A DNA stretch of 64,000 bases from Cunninghamia lanceolata (taxonomy: Eukaryota > Streptophyta > Pinopsida > Cupressales > Cupressaceae). Below the pieces are notes generated by a model. The model had not been told where the DNA came from, did no database searches, and was given only the letters and a program-made list of their open reading frames with translations. Positions 34,548-45,667 of this stretch are shown one piece after another; positions within the stretch are counted from its first letter, which is position 1; each line of letters starts with the position of its first letter. The position numbers and the translations under genes were made by a program. The stretch covers positions 35,714,501 through 35,778,500 of the forward strand of contig BSBN01000213.1 in the NCBI GenBank assembly GCA_027924645.1, written 5' to 3'.

Positions 34548-35664
34548 TGTTGGCAAGAGATACTGTGTGGCTTCATGAGTGTTTTCATTGATGGTAACAA
34601 ATTCTATTCCACACATCCACAGCACATAGTATGCCTATACTGAAAGTTAAAGTGAAGTGTGTTTTGGTCCGGTGAGCAAGAACAGAGCATGCAACAAGGT
34701 CTGACAATCAGGTCTAGATCTCTTAGATGGTGTAACTCAGAAAGTTGCGGACTTGGACAAGTCAAGAGGAGTATCATGACTACTATATTCCAGAGATTGA
34801 GCCTTTGGTGATAAAACATGGAAAAGATATGAGCATCTGAGTGTTGGGTTCCTAACAGGCAGAGTAGACTGAGGAAGAACTAACCAGAAGAGTATCAAAC
34901 TTCAATCCGGATGAGAAATTGATGTTGATCAAGCTATTTGAGGGATCATACAACATTGGCCAACATGATTGATGACTTCAATGTCTATGATTTTGATACG
35001 CATCACATATCAAGCATGGACTTAGCTGACAGATCAATATTTTGTTAATATCTTGAGTATTCTAGTTGCCGACTAGAAATTCTTGGTGCGGATATATATA
35101 CCAGATGGATTTCGGTATGAAGGTGTGAGCGAAGATAGTTGTGATGAAATAAGGTGTGAGAAAAGCCAGAGATAAGTGTGGAAACAGTTATATAAGTCTG
35201 GTTTATGACAGAACAACAACACTAGAGTAGAGGAAGAATGAAGTGCATTAGATCAGTATACTGAGCTTAATTGGAACTGAAATTCAACATTTGTGGATGC
35301 CACTCATCAGTTCAAACACCTAGTTACCTTCTATGAAACTTTGTAGACAGTGAGTCGCTTGTAGGCAGTGTGCCTCTTGTGAGAAGTGTGCTTAGGCAGT
35401 GAGCCCTAATTGGCAAGTGCCATTTTGTACTTATTCTTTTAACAAAGAATACAATCTTGGGTTAGTCACCCCGTGGTTTTTCCCTTAACAAGGTTTTCCA
35501 CATAAAAATCCTTGTGTTATGTGTGTTGATTTTATTTCTACTCTCATGATTATGTATGCTTATATATTTTGATGTTGCACTAATTATTAAGGAGAAAATA
35601 AAATTAAGGTATTTGAGATAACTGATTCATCCCCCCCTCTCAGTTATATGCCTTGTTTCCAATA
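34548..35664 (+). repeat. 3' LTR of element G
   Basis: It aligns with 28071-29190 throughout. The first 60 bases differ at about four sites. The final CA has become TA. The target duplication GGAAC follows at 35665-35669. Confidence 0.95.
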
Positions 35665-35669
35665 GGAAC

Positions 35670-37108
35670 AACATTGAATTACAAGAAGGTTCACTGCCTA
35701 GAGGACTCACTGCCAGAAGAAAGGCTCACTGCCAAAGGGCTTACTACCCAAGGACTCACTATCCTAAAAGAAAGAGATAGAAGAGGTGGCTCACTGTTGG
35801 AATTGAACTGTTATAGTTGCATCTAACATATGCATGGAGTACAGTTCCAATGAAGCTCAATATTCATCACAACACTAACATCACCTCCATAGCATGACTA
35901 AAGAATTGTAGACACCTTCTGCTCACTACATCTAGTAATCTAGCACAAAAAGGCTTGTACTTCACCACACATTCACCACATTACTATTCACATCACATCC
36001 ATTGCTCGCACACCAATCACGATTCCTTGACACTTATTTATACCATCATCAACCTTGAAAATATTCTCCAAGGTCGGCACAACACCTTGCTTATGCAAAT
36101 TCAAATTAGGTCAATGCCAAGACATTCCTGTGGTGGAAAGGAATGAATGCGAATGACAACAATCCTTAGCTCAGACCTAAATCCACTCATACACACTACA
36201 CCATGCTTTCACAATTATCGAAGAAGCTCTGCAATTAGTGTAAACACACAAGGTCAACCAAACTTATGTAATACATTGAACTTTTTAAGTACACGCTTCC
36301 TCGAGGCAAGATATGGCTCGCAGATCACACACAATGCTTGAACACACTCTAGAATCTTCCACAAACATCTTAAGGTAACCTGAAAACCAACAAACTTCTC
36401 CACAACAACTTTCACCTGAAGAAAGTTCACACTAGAGCACTCAACCAACTCTGTCATACACTGCAACTCAAGAAATCAACTTGCGGACCACCAAATCATA
36501 AACAAATTCAACTAGAGAAGGATATGAACCTTATAAGCACAATTGTAGAACTATAAGACCTAAAACCTCTTTGCAGAGAAATGCAAAGCAAAGACATTTC
36601 TCCTAGACACCTTTGTAACACTTAGAAACATAGTCCACACACTAGTGAACACAACTTCCTCTGCATAGCTAATCGGAGCACAAAACTTGGAATATAGCAT
36701 CTATGAACATCCCTTAACAACATATCCAAACTACAAAGATGCACCTTTCACATAGAGGAAATGCGGAGCAAAACCAGAACACTACTCTATACACTGGAAT
36801 GCCACTTCAACACACTGTTTCCTTTATTAATCAAATTTTCTCAAAAGAACTTGGAACCCAGCCAATAGAAGCATATTCTTGACATCTTCAACACCTCTTC
36901 AAATTTGCCTAATCATCTTCAACAAAGCAACTCAACCAAATAGCTCATACCAATGCAACAACCTCAACATTAGGGATAGTATCTACTCAACACAGACTAC
37001 TCATACTCTTGCACTTATTTCTTATTCACACAATTGACACAATTGACACCAATGACAACACAAGATTTTTGACATCAATGAGAACATTGATTACACATAC
37101 TTGCAACA
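35670..37108 (-). repeat. 5' LTR of element E, second part
   Basis: It resumes element E's LTR after element G and matches 21871-23237. It carries an extra short GGCTCACTGCC-type duplication (35690-35750) absent from the left copy. It ends CTTGCAACA, then the CCTAC target duplication. Confidence 0.9.
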
Positions 37109-37113
37109 CCTAC

Positions 37114-37194
37114 AAACAAACTAAGGGAATGGACACTAAAGTAAGGCCAAAATATAGCATGAAATTGCAAGGGTATGCAATTTTTGATGTTACA
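37114..37194 (-). repeat. 3' LTR of element D, U3-side end
   Basis: This is the rest of the LTR interrupted at 16193. It ends GATGTTACA, the inverse of the TGTAAT at the other terminus, and is followed by TTTAGCCCCCATTTAG, a plausible minus-strand polypurine tract. Confidence 0.7.
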
Positions 37195-38795
37195 TTTAGC
37201 CCCCATTTAGCAAGCTTATGACACTATGTGATTATGAATGCTAAAGTAAAAAGGATAGTACTAAAAGTAAATAACATCACAACACCAAAAAGATACTGTA
37301 GAGGATGCTGACTCTTCAAGCAGAGCAATCAAGCCCCCAAGCTAAGAACCTACAAAACAAATATGTTAGAAAACAAAAACCTACAAGACAACCATGTTAG
37401 AGCATAAACTACAAAATCACTATGTCAGAGCATCACAAACACACACACACACACACATATTTAAACATAAATAACACATACCTAGAGGAGAAAGACACAA
37501 AACAAGCAAAGAAACATTTTGAGTCAGCAAAGTGAAAGAGAGTTCAATGTGAAAGGTTGTCTCAATAACATGCTTCCTCCCCAAAATACAATAAAAATAA
37601 AGAAAACAACAAATAGAGGAATTGTTAAGTGGAGAGAAGAATATAATGATTCGATCAATTGCTTCAAGGAGAGAATGCATAAAAATAGACATGGAAGTAA
37701 TCAATGCGAACAAAGAAGAGTAGATGACTTAGACACTAGCTTGCTCTGTCTCTAGGGGTCATGCAGATCACAATACCCTCATGCATCATAGACTAGCAAG
37801 CTATGTCATGCTAGGTGACCATGGGTGTAAAAAGGTAGGTCATATTAAGCACAAAAGCTAGCAAGTTGTATTATGCTAGCTGGCTCATCTACTATCAACA
37901 CCTCATGGGGCATATCAATAACCAATGCCTCAAAGATTATATTAAACACCAACACCGTAGGGGGTGAACCCTTCAGGGAGCATTAAATAAACAATGCCAT
38001 AGGGGGTGAATTAATAAGATAAACCTCAGTGGGTGCAAATAAAGAAAGGTGCATGTATGGATGCACATGTGACCAATGTATATGAATTAAAATATTAGCA
38101 TGTATAATATGCAGATATTTTAAGGTAAAGAAAAATGGGAAGAAAGAAGAGGGGAGATCCTTATAAAGAATTCACAGCCCTAGAATAAGTTGTCTCTACC
38201 CCAGAATATAGGTGAGGACAACCATGAAAAAGAATATTGTGTTGTTACTAGAAATAAAGTATGGTTGTACATGAGATTATACCACCATGAATGGCAATGA
38301 GGAAACAAAAAATGATATAGGTGCCACATAGTGGTTAGCAACATAATAGAAGAAGGGAGGTGTGAAAACTTCATGAGAAAGTATAAGAAATCAAGATATA
38401 GGTAGACTCTATACTATGTCATTTTTAATAATGCTAGATATAATCACAATGTGATCATAGAGGAAGAAGAATGTTTATTGTGCAAAATGAACTATATAGA
38501 GGTGAACCTCAATGTCACTTGTCATGCAGAGAAGAGACAGGTGCTTCAACAGAAGAAAGAGTGAGAGGATTCATGTCAAGAAGTTGTATTTTTTCCTTCA
38601 AGGATCAACATTCATTGGTGGAGTGATCAAGCACTCGATGATATGCACAAAAAGGAAGTGTTGATTAAATGTGTTGCGGAAAAGTTTTACATGTAGGAGG
38701 AAGAGTGATCGAGTGGACCTTGATTATCCTCAAGAAAATACACCCTTACTTAGATAGAAGAGAAGAAGTAGGTGGTGTAGGAAGCAATCCAAGTT
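37195..38795. other. non-coding internal DNA of element D
   Basis: No gene recognised. There is a short (CA)n run near 37438-37456 and several GCTAGC-bearing stretches (CTAGCAAGCTATGTCATGCTAG near 37790-37880). A weak repeat of CATAGGGGGTGAA-type sequence occurs near 37960-38030. In Tat elements this place is the long tail before the 3' LTR. Confidence 0.45.
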
Positions 38796-39240
38796 CTATT
38801 GTAGAGAAAGGTTAAATTTCTGAAAATAAGAAACGATATAGACCTCAAACAATGGAGGAGGGAATGTAGATAGAGGAGAAGGCCAGTAACCTAAACCCAC
38901 TATAGAAAAGTGTAGTTTAGGTACCACATGGACCTTAACTCCTTGTTCCATGCACCCTAGACCATTTCCATTGTATCCATGTTTAGAAATAATTTTTAAC
39001 CCAAGCCCATAACGTGTGTCCAAATTAGAAAGAGGAGGAGAACTTAGAGACGTAGAAATCATATCAAAATCTACCTATTCATAGTAAGAGGCTTTAGAGG
39101 GTCGACTAGGATGGTATCTAAGACTTATAGAAGAGTAATGCAAATTGGACTCCAAAGGGATCTTGATGCTCTGGTCTTTTTATCTACATCCATTACCTTT
39201 ATAACTGATACTAGAGAGAATATGAAAACTATGACCATAA
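38796..39240 (-). pseudogene. G-patch-like region downstream of protease (element D)
   Basis: The minus-strand frame 39062-38796 contains GLKIISKHGYNGNGLGCMEQG (about 39008-38938), matching the glycine pattern of a G-patch (GY.G.GLG...QG). A second, more decayed copy (SYKGNGCR, stop, KDQ) lies near 39195-39150. G-patches bind nucleic acid or helicases; in betaretroviruses and in Tat-type plant elements one follows the protease. Here it lies about 550 bases after the protease remnant, with broken frames between. Confidence 0.55.
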
Positions 39241-39588
39241 CACGAGAATTTCCTTCATGGATGGAGGATCACCATTAGTGGCATAATCAATGCAAGAAGT
39301 ATAAACATATGAATCTTTAGAACATGGAGGAGATATTTTTTTCATGTAGAAAAAGTATGTGTAAGTAAAGAGTGAGAATGAACTTTGGAATATCAGAATG
39401 AGAGGGGTTGATCTTATACTCTCCTATAAAGGATAGTGTAAAATCCAATGAACCCCATTCATCACCTAGACATGCATTTAAAGATGGATCCACACCATTA
39501 TCAACCTCTTTAGTAGGGGTTGAATATTGGGAATCATTTTTTTCAAAGAAGAAGGAATAAGATTTTGAAGAGTTGGAGAATTGTTAGG

Positions 39589-39851
39589 TTAAGTCTCAGA
39601 ATCTACTTGTTGACAATATTGCAAGGGATCTGGATCAGTTTTTATCCTATAAGTTTTGTTTTCATAGAAAAATTTAATAGATCCATGAAAGGTAGATGGA
39701 ACCACACCCATTTCATGAATCCATAGTCTACCAAGAAGGAGATTATAATATAGAGCACTGAGCATGACATGAACAATATTAGGGAAAGTAATAGGCCCCA
39801 ATTCAATCGGTAACATGATTGTGCCCAAAGTTTGTCTACTAATGTTATCAA
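39589..39851 (-). pseudogene. Ty3/Tat protease, C-terminal half (element D)
   Basis: The frame reads RQTLGTIMLPIELGPITF ... YNLLLGRLWIHEMGVVPST and stops at 39589. It is the same protein as the intact-looking copy in element J (57240-57430). The N-terminal half with the catalytic Asp is missing because copia H was inserted right at its edge; I could not find it beyond 44470. Confidence 0.8.
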
Positions 39852-40236
39852 TGTTGGAGCAGCAATAACAATTCAAAATCAAATAAATCTTCCACAAATG
39901 AATTGAGAAAAATAACAAAGCCAATAATCGATCAACAATGATCTTAATAAATGTACATAGAAGCATTTCTTATAAAGGCATGTGAGAGGAGGTACAAAGG
40001 TAGGAGTCAACGATTGACTACCCCTCCAAAGGTGTGACACTTGTGAGCTAAATGACAAGTGCTCATGTAAGTTTGAAACAAACATGTAATAGGTGTTCTC
40101 AAATGATGAGGACACATGTATTCACCACATGAGGTGAGACAAAGTCTAAAATAGCCTAAGTAAACTTAAGATAGGTGTGAATAAGTCTACTAGTCAAAAG
40201 AGAACTAGTTAGCTAATATGCCTTTTCACACTAACA
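39852..40236 (-). repeat. 3' LTR of element H
   Basis: The edges TGTTGGAGCAGC (39852) and CACTAACA (40236) give a minus-strand LTR TGTTAGTG...CCAACA of 385 bp. A minus-strand CCTTTATAAG at about 39980 is a plausible TATA box. The polypurine tract AAGGGGGGG (40237-40245, minus) abuts it. Confidence 0.75.
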
Positions 40237-40245
40237 CCCCCCCTT
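40237..40245 (-). promoter_or_regulatory. polypurine tract of element H
   Basis: + strand CCCCCCCTT-type run directly against the LTR edge CTAACA. Confidence 0.8.
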
Positions 40246-40559
40246 AAGTGATACTTAGGGAGAACACAAAAGATGGGTCTCAACAATAAGGCTTGATGAA
40301 GTACCCATGTACAATAAAGTCTCTCACAAATAGAGAAAACCCAGTGGGAAAAAACTCCTCTCCAAAAAAGAGATAGAGGAAAGAGGACTCAAGATGACCC
40401 CCCAAGGACAACTTCCTTCACCCCAATCATATGTCACAACTCATGATAGTGAGATGATGCCAAAGGTTTAGTGAAGGTGTCTACAATTTGCTCCTAAGTA
40501 GACAAATAATCTGAGAGAACACCATCATGGATAAGCTATCAAATGAATTGTATGTGTAT

Positions 40560-41945
40560 CTCAATGTGCTTCATCCTTTGATTCTCAAATGGATTGCGCG
40601 AAATATGAATGGCACTTTAGTTATCACACCAAATAATAGTAGGATGATTATGTGGTAGAGCAAAATCTATCATAAGCCATCAAAGCCATAGAATAGGTCC
40701 CAGCTAGCAAGTACTGCACCTCAATACTCAACCTCAATGGATGATAATGCAATAGTAGATTGTTTCTTGCAATACCATGCAACGAGACCTGAACCAAGGT
40801 AAACAACAAACCCAGAAGTGGACTTCCATGAGTCAACATCACCGGCCCAATCTAAGTTAGTGAATCCTACTATGTGTGAAGCACCTGGTATGTACTAAAT
40901 TCCAAAATGTGTAGTGCCCCAAATGTACCTCAAAAAATGCTTGGATGCCTACCAATGAATCTCATAAGGGTCATGTGAAAAGTGGGAGACAAGCCCAACA
41001 ATGAAGGTGATATTAGGATGAGTGTGTGTCAAATACAAAAGACTTCAAACTAACTATTTGTACAAAGTAGCATCAACACAAGGTCAAGTACAAGTAGTAG
41101 TTAAAGTTACACCAGACTAAAGTGGTATAGATGCAAGCTTACAATCAGCCATGCAAAAATGAAGCAAGTCAATGGCATACTTCTACTAATAAATGGAGAT
41201 CCCCTCACTAGACTGAAGAACCTAAAGACCAAGAACGTACTATAGAAGCCCAAGATATATCATGTTGAAGTGCTCCATCAAGGAATGTTGAATATCATGA
41301 ATCATGGATGATGAACTACTAGTGATGAACAAATCATCTACTTACAAGACTAGTATCAAAAGATCATTTCCATGATGTTAAATATAAACAGTGTGATTCG
41401 CATGGCAATGAGTGAAGCCAGATGAAAGTAAGAAGCCATCAATCTTCTGATACCAAGCCTTAGGGGCTTGTTTGAGAGTATATAAAGAATGCCAAATCCT
41501 ACATATAAGAGAAGAGTCCTACACAAATCTTGGAGGCTTCTCCATGTAGATCTCCTCATGAAGATCACCATGTAAGAAGGCACTCTTCACAGCCATCTGA
41601 AATACTTGCCATCTCAGAGATGTAGCAATAGAAAGAACAAGTCAAACATAATCAATCTTGGCTATAGGGGCAAAGGTTTTAGAGTAATCAATACCCTCAA
41701 CCTGTGAAAAACCCTTAGCAACAAGATGTGCCTTGTATCTTTCAATAGAACCATCAACTACATACTTTGTGCAGTACACCCACTTGCACCAAATCAATTT
41801 TCTTCCCTTAGGAAGAGAAACCAACTCCTGAGTATTATTCTTCATCAAAGAAGAATACCCATCGTCCATAGCACTATCCCACTCTGGAATACTTGAAGCC
41901 TCTGAAAAACTCTGTGGATCAGTGGATATAGCATGACCCAAAGGA
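40560..41945 (-). pseudogene. copia reverse transcriptase and RNase H (element H)
   Basis: It begins PEWDSAMDDGYSSLMKNNT near 41885 and runs through LIWCKWVYCTKYVVDGSI, a catalytic strand FQMAVKSAFLHGDLHEEIY near 41590 (the usual Asp is Ala here), LKQAPKAWYQKIDGFL near 41450 and a VDDLFIT catalytic pair near 41340. Later pieces are THPNITFIVGLVSHF near 41010 and RNase H (TNLDWAGD near 40840, STSGFVVYLGSGLVAW near 40810, SSIEVEYCALA near 40735). Many stops and frameshifts. Confidence 0.85.
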
Positions 41946-42010
41946 CTAGTGCCAGAAGTCTATGAGCGAGTGCGGTGAGAACACATAGGATCACCAACTA
42001 AAGATCCAAC

Positions 42011-43560
42011 CTATTGTATAGTATTGTGGTCCAATCTAGGCAAAACATGAGTAGGAGGAGGTGGAGGTGGTGGTGGTGTAATATTAGGACCATCATCTGA
42101 AGTATCCTCAAGTGCTAAGGTATCATCATGTGATGAAGAGGGTTGAGTAGGTAGTGATGAAGAAGTGGATGTAGGGTCAATATGAAAGGACTCATAAAAT
42201 TGGACATCTTGTCTGAAGTAGACATCCCAAGTGGTTAGACCAAACAACCAATAAGCCTTCATATCCTCACAATAGCCAACAAAGATGAATTGCTGACTTT
42301 TCTTCTTCGTTGTTTTATGCTGACCATTTGGTATGAATGCCCAAGCCTCACTACCAAATACCTTGAAGAAGGAAACATCTAGCTTGATTCTAGACCAAGC
42401 CTCTTCTAGAGTGATATTATGAACCACTTTGTGGGGTGTGCAGTTCTAAAAAAAATTAGCACAATTGATAGCTTTAGTCCAAAACAAAGTGGCCATAGAC
42501 TGAGACTAAAGCATACAATTTTCCATCTCCTTGAGAGATTTGTTATTTCTTTCAGCAACACCATTTTGTTGAGGAGTGTAGGGAACTAAATACTAATGAA
42601 ATATACCATGCTTAGTACAATAATCCTAAAAAAACTAGTTCACATACTCCCCCATTATCTGTACAAAGCTATCGAATAGAAGAACTTGATTGCTTCTCCA
42701 CGAACAACCTAAAGTTCCTAAAAGTAGTGAAGACATAACTTTTGTACATGAGAAAGTACACTCATGTTCAATGAGAGAAATCATCAATGAATGTGAGTAC
42801 ATACTTGGCTCCTAAAAAAGATAGAGTTGGAAATGAAATGAGGTCACTATGAACCAACTCAAGCAAGGTAGAGGCACATGTGAGCCTTTACCTTAGGAAA
42901 GGGATCCTAATGATGCTTTCCAAGGACACAACCTTGACATACTCCATCCATGCACAAAACCTTTGGAAAACTAAGTACCATATCATGTGTACTCAACTAT
43001 TGAAGATATCTATTATTGAGGTGTCCAAACCTCTCATGCCAAAATCGACTCAAAGAATCTGCATGGGAAATGTGTGATGATCCACAAGATGACTCAAAAG
43101 AATGAAACCTATACAATCTTGACCCATGATCAACTTTTCTTGAAGCAAAAATATTCTTAGGATGTTGTAGTTCTCTAATAACTACATCATGTGGGGAGAA
43201 CTCTACTATCTTCCATTCCTCAGTATGGAAAATCTGGTAGATGGAGAAAAGATTGGAAGAAACATCAGGAACATAGAGTACATCCTCAATGCACTTGTTT
43301 GTCAACTAAATAGATCCTGACCACAAAACTGGAATATGTGTAGAGTTACCCAATGTATTCCAAGATGTCAAACTATTAGAAAGATGCTCAAGAAGATCAT
43401 GTGACTTAGTCATGTGATGAGAGGCTCTTGAGTCAAGTATCCAATTTTTGTTAGATGATTCCAAACCTCTAGCTATAAGGGCATGTCCTTTTCTAGGTTT
43501 GGGTAAGGAAATATTTTGCTTCTTCATAGCCTCTTCCAAGGCTTCCATCCTTTGAAAATA
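42011..43560 (-). pseudogene. copia protease and integrase (element H)
   Basis: Protease: NWILDSRASHHMTKSHDLL near 43440, where the catalytic DSG has become DSR. Integrase: HERFGHLNNRYLQ zinc-binding part near 43020; a badly broken core with QQNGVAERNNKS near 42570; and the C-terminal FFKVFGSEAWAFIPNGQ ... FIFVGYCEDMKAYWLF region 42427-42180, then a Ser/Pro-rich linker with an eight-proline run near 42060. Confidence 0.85.
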
Positions 43561-44470
43561 AGAATCATATCATGACTTGGTTTTCCATAATAAGAACATG
43601 GCACTTTAATTTTATTCTAGTTTGTCTTGGAGGGATTCTCACTTGAATTAGAAGATGTAGTGGATTGCTTATCAGATTTATGTTTCTATGTGGAGGTATT
43701 CTCACTTGTTGAACTAGAATTTGCCTTTGACCTTAGATGATTGAGCCACAAGTGCCTGAATTTTAGAGGTGATTTTATCCATGGAGAGTAACTTAGATTG
43801 TTCTCTCATGAGTCTATCACAAAACTGTGCAAAAGTGGGCACCTTGAAATCTGTACCAAGTCCATCCATAGTAGAGTAGAAGGTAGAAGAGAAGACCTAA
43901 TATGGGCCTTTCGACTTTGACAATATCAAGAAGACACTTTCATTTTCTATTTTAGATTTACCACAACCATAAAGAAGATAAAGTATAGACTTGAATTTAA
44001 CTAGAAAATTCTTAGTTGAGGGAAATGCATCAGGAGACAAAGTTGTTAATTCAGCGTCAAGTTGTAAAGAACAAAACTCATTGATGGAACCAAACAAATC
44101 AGATAACCTATCCCACATTTCTTTAGGAGTTGTACAATTTGTGAAATGTAATTGACGATTATCTGATACATGTAAACCAATAATGCCCATGGATTCATCT
44201 AATTTGTTTGTAAATACAAAATGCTCAAATTCCCTTGTAAGTTCGGGCATTTCATTACTTAATATTCTCCATAAGCCCTTAAATTGAATTAGTTGATTAA
44301 CTTTGACTTTCCAAGTGTGGTAGTTGTGTGGAGCTAACAAGTCAATTTTAGAGTCCATTATTGAAGATGACACAAGTAGGCACTTAAATTGTGCCTCACA
44401 ACCCCCCCAAATTTGATTAATACTGAAATGAAATCCCCCCCAGAAAAATTTGACAAGTTTTGAATACAAC
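43561..44470 (-). pseudogene. copia gag (element H)
   Basis: A likely start MDSKIDLLAPHNYHTWKVK is at about 44357. The capsid-type region (LVQFKGLWRIL-like, TPKEMWDRLSDLFGS, LVKFKSILYLLYGCG) is in frame down to 43897, then degenerates. Upstream, two runs of C (44401-44408 and 44437-44443) precede the start. No zinc knuckle is legible. Confidence 0.75.
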
Positions 44471-45655
44471 TGAGCAATTCAGAAAGATGAAATCAACCAT
44501 TTATAATATATGGTGATTTTTACAATTTGTGAAAAAATGGCTATCCTAAACTAAAAAATACATCAACAATCATGACCTTTGTGTTTTTCTAATACTTTTC
44601 AAAAAAATTGTGTGAAATTTTGATAAACAAGGTGAAAGATATGCCTTGTCAAAATTTACAACATAATTTGAACTTCGGAGTGAAAAAAATCAATCAAAAC
44701 AATCTTTTGAGGAAGACAAGGAGGTATAGGAAGAATAGGATTTGGTGGAGGAAGGGAAATAGGGACAAGTGTAGTCTATTTGTTTCATCATGTATTGTAT
44801 GTGCGGGCTACTATATGGTAGTGAGGAGCCATAGACACATTTATAGTTATAGACTTTGCAATTTGAGAAAAGTAATTTGAAGGTTGAGTATTTTTAGAAA
44901 TACCCTAAACAGTGATCACATAACAAGAAGGTGAGGGTGGATCAAGTGCCCTATGCACAATGATTTTAGGAATAGAAGAAAGATTTTGAACATTAATGGA
45001 CTTATCCAACATCCCCTTAGTGGGTGGGATAAGTGGATTAACAATGATTTTATTAACATTATTACTTTCTTGAGGAATACATAATGTAGGGGAAGAGACT
45101 AAAGAAGTATGCTCAACATCTATCCGTGGAAGGTCCAATGTGAGGTGAGACTCTTCATCTACTAATGTTTCATCTCTAGAGGGGAGATAATTGAAATGAA
45201 GAGAAGGTAAAATAATGTTGAGAAAAGTATCAATGATTTCATCCTCCTACACTAAAATATCCTCTTAAGTAGGAGGAATTTTGGGAGAGGGATCAAAAGA
45301 ATAGAGTGACATAAGGAGAGCTAAGCCACCATCACATGCATGGAACAAAATATCACCATCAGAAATGTTTTGAGCAAAGCTAGAAAGTGATGTAAAAAAA
45401 GAAGAGAACATGTTTATTATATAGAATAGAAGGAGACAGATTAAGAAATGTATTGACATATTCAATCAAAGGTTGTCATTTTCTCATTTAGGACTATGGA
45501 ACGAGGTTTGGGGCAATGCCTCAATTTTTTTTAGAAAAGAAAACTTTTTTATTTTGCTTTTGGAAGAAAATTGAATGAAAAAGAATGTGGTTTAAACTAA
45601 AGTGGCATGTTCACAAAAATGTAATATAAAAAGGTTACATGTTCAATTCATGTTG
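44471..45655 (-). other. leader and gag-like DNA of element D
   Basis: On the minus strand, frames 45465-45265 and 45138-44905 encode short Ser/Pro/Ile-rich stretches (CDGGLALLMSLYSF; SIPKIIVHRALDPPSPS) that could be remnants of the N-terminal protein seen in element J, but I cannot align them with confidence. The rest shows no gene. Confidence 0.4.
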
Positions 45656-45667
45656 GGTTCACCAAAA
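45656..45667 (-). promoter_or_regulatory. primer binding site of element D
   Basis: Minus-strand TTTTGGTGAACC directly against the LTR edge TGTAATAT. The same sequence follows the LTR of element J at 55702. The tRNA is not identified. Confidence 0.7.

Larger units (their letters stand above)
28071..35664 (+). mobile_element. non-autonomous LTR element with zinc-knuckle ORF and large unknown ORF (element G)
   Basis: LTRs of 1120 and 1117 bp (TGTTGGCAAG...CCAACA/CCAATA) flank 5357 bp. The insertion splits element E's LTR precisely: the uninterrupted copy at 16422 reads AAGTAGGAACAAC, here AAGTA + CGAAT | element | GGAAC + AAC. A tRNA-Met primer site and polypurine tract are present. The inside encodes a coiled-coil/zinc-knuckle protein and a ~1080-codon ORF, but no protease, integrase or reverse transcriptase. 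The LTR shares a long block with copia K, which points to copia enzymes supplied in trans. Confidence 0.93.
16194..37108 (-). mobile_element. Ty1/copia element, minus strand, holding two nested insertions (element E)
   Basis: Both ends are fixed by the 5-bp target duplication CCTAC (16189-16193 and 37109-37113). The LTR reads TATTGAATGCAC at the inner/outer + edges (from TGTTG by one change) and ...TTGCAACA at the other end. The left LTR is split by element F and the right LTR by element G. Removing both leaves about 7.9 kb with LTRs of about 1.65-1.69 kb. The internal region runs gag, protease, integrase, reverse transcriptase, RNase H from right to left. The primer site is for initiator tRNA-Met. 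Sequence style (UBN2-type gag, [16 protein letters not shown] in the RT) is close to element K. Confidence 0.92.
39852..44470 (-). mobile_element. Ty1/copia element, minus strand, 5' end lost (element H)
   Basis: On the minus strand: gag (about 44358-43600), protease, integrase, reverse transcriptase, RNase H, polypurine tract, then a short 3' LTR (40236-39852). Sequence style differs from E and K: no zinc knuckle is visible and the LTR is only about 385 bp. A second LTR and a primer site are not found near 44400-44600, so the 5' end is truncated or too decayed. The right limit is approximate. Its left flank reads ATCAA. Confidence 0.8.

Noticed and set aside
37438..37456. Short (CA)n run
   Set aside because: Too short to be more than a simple repeat; mentioned only in the region entry.
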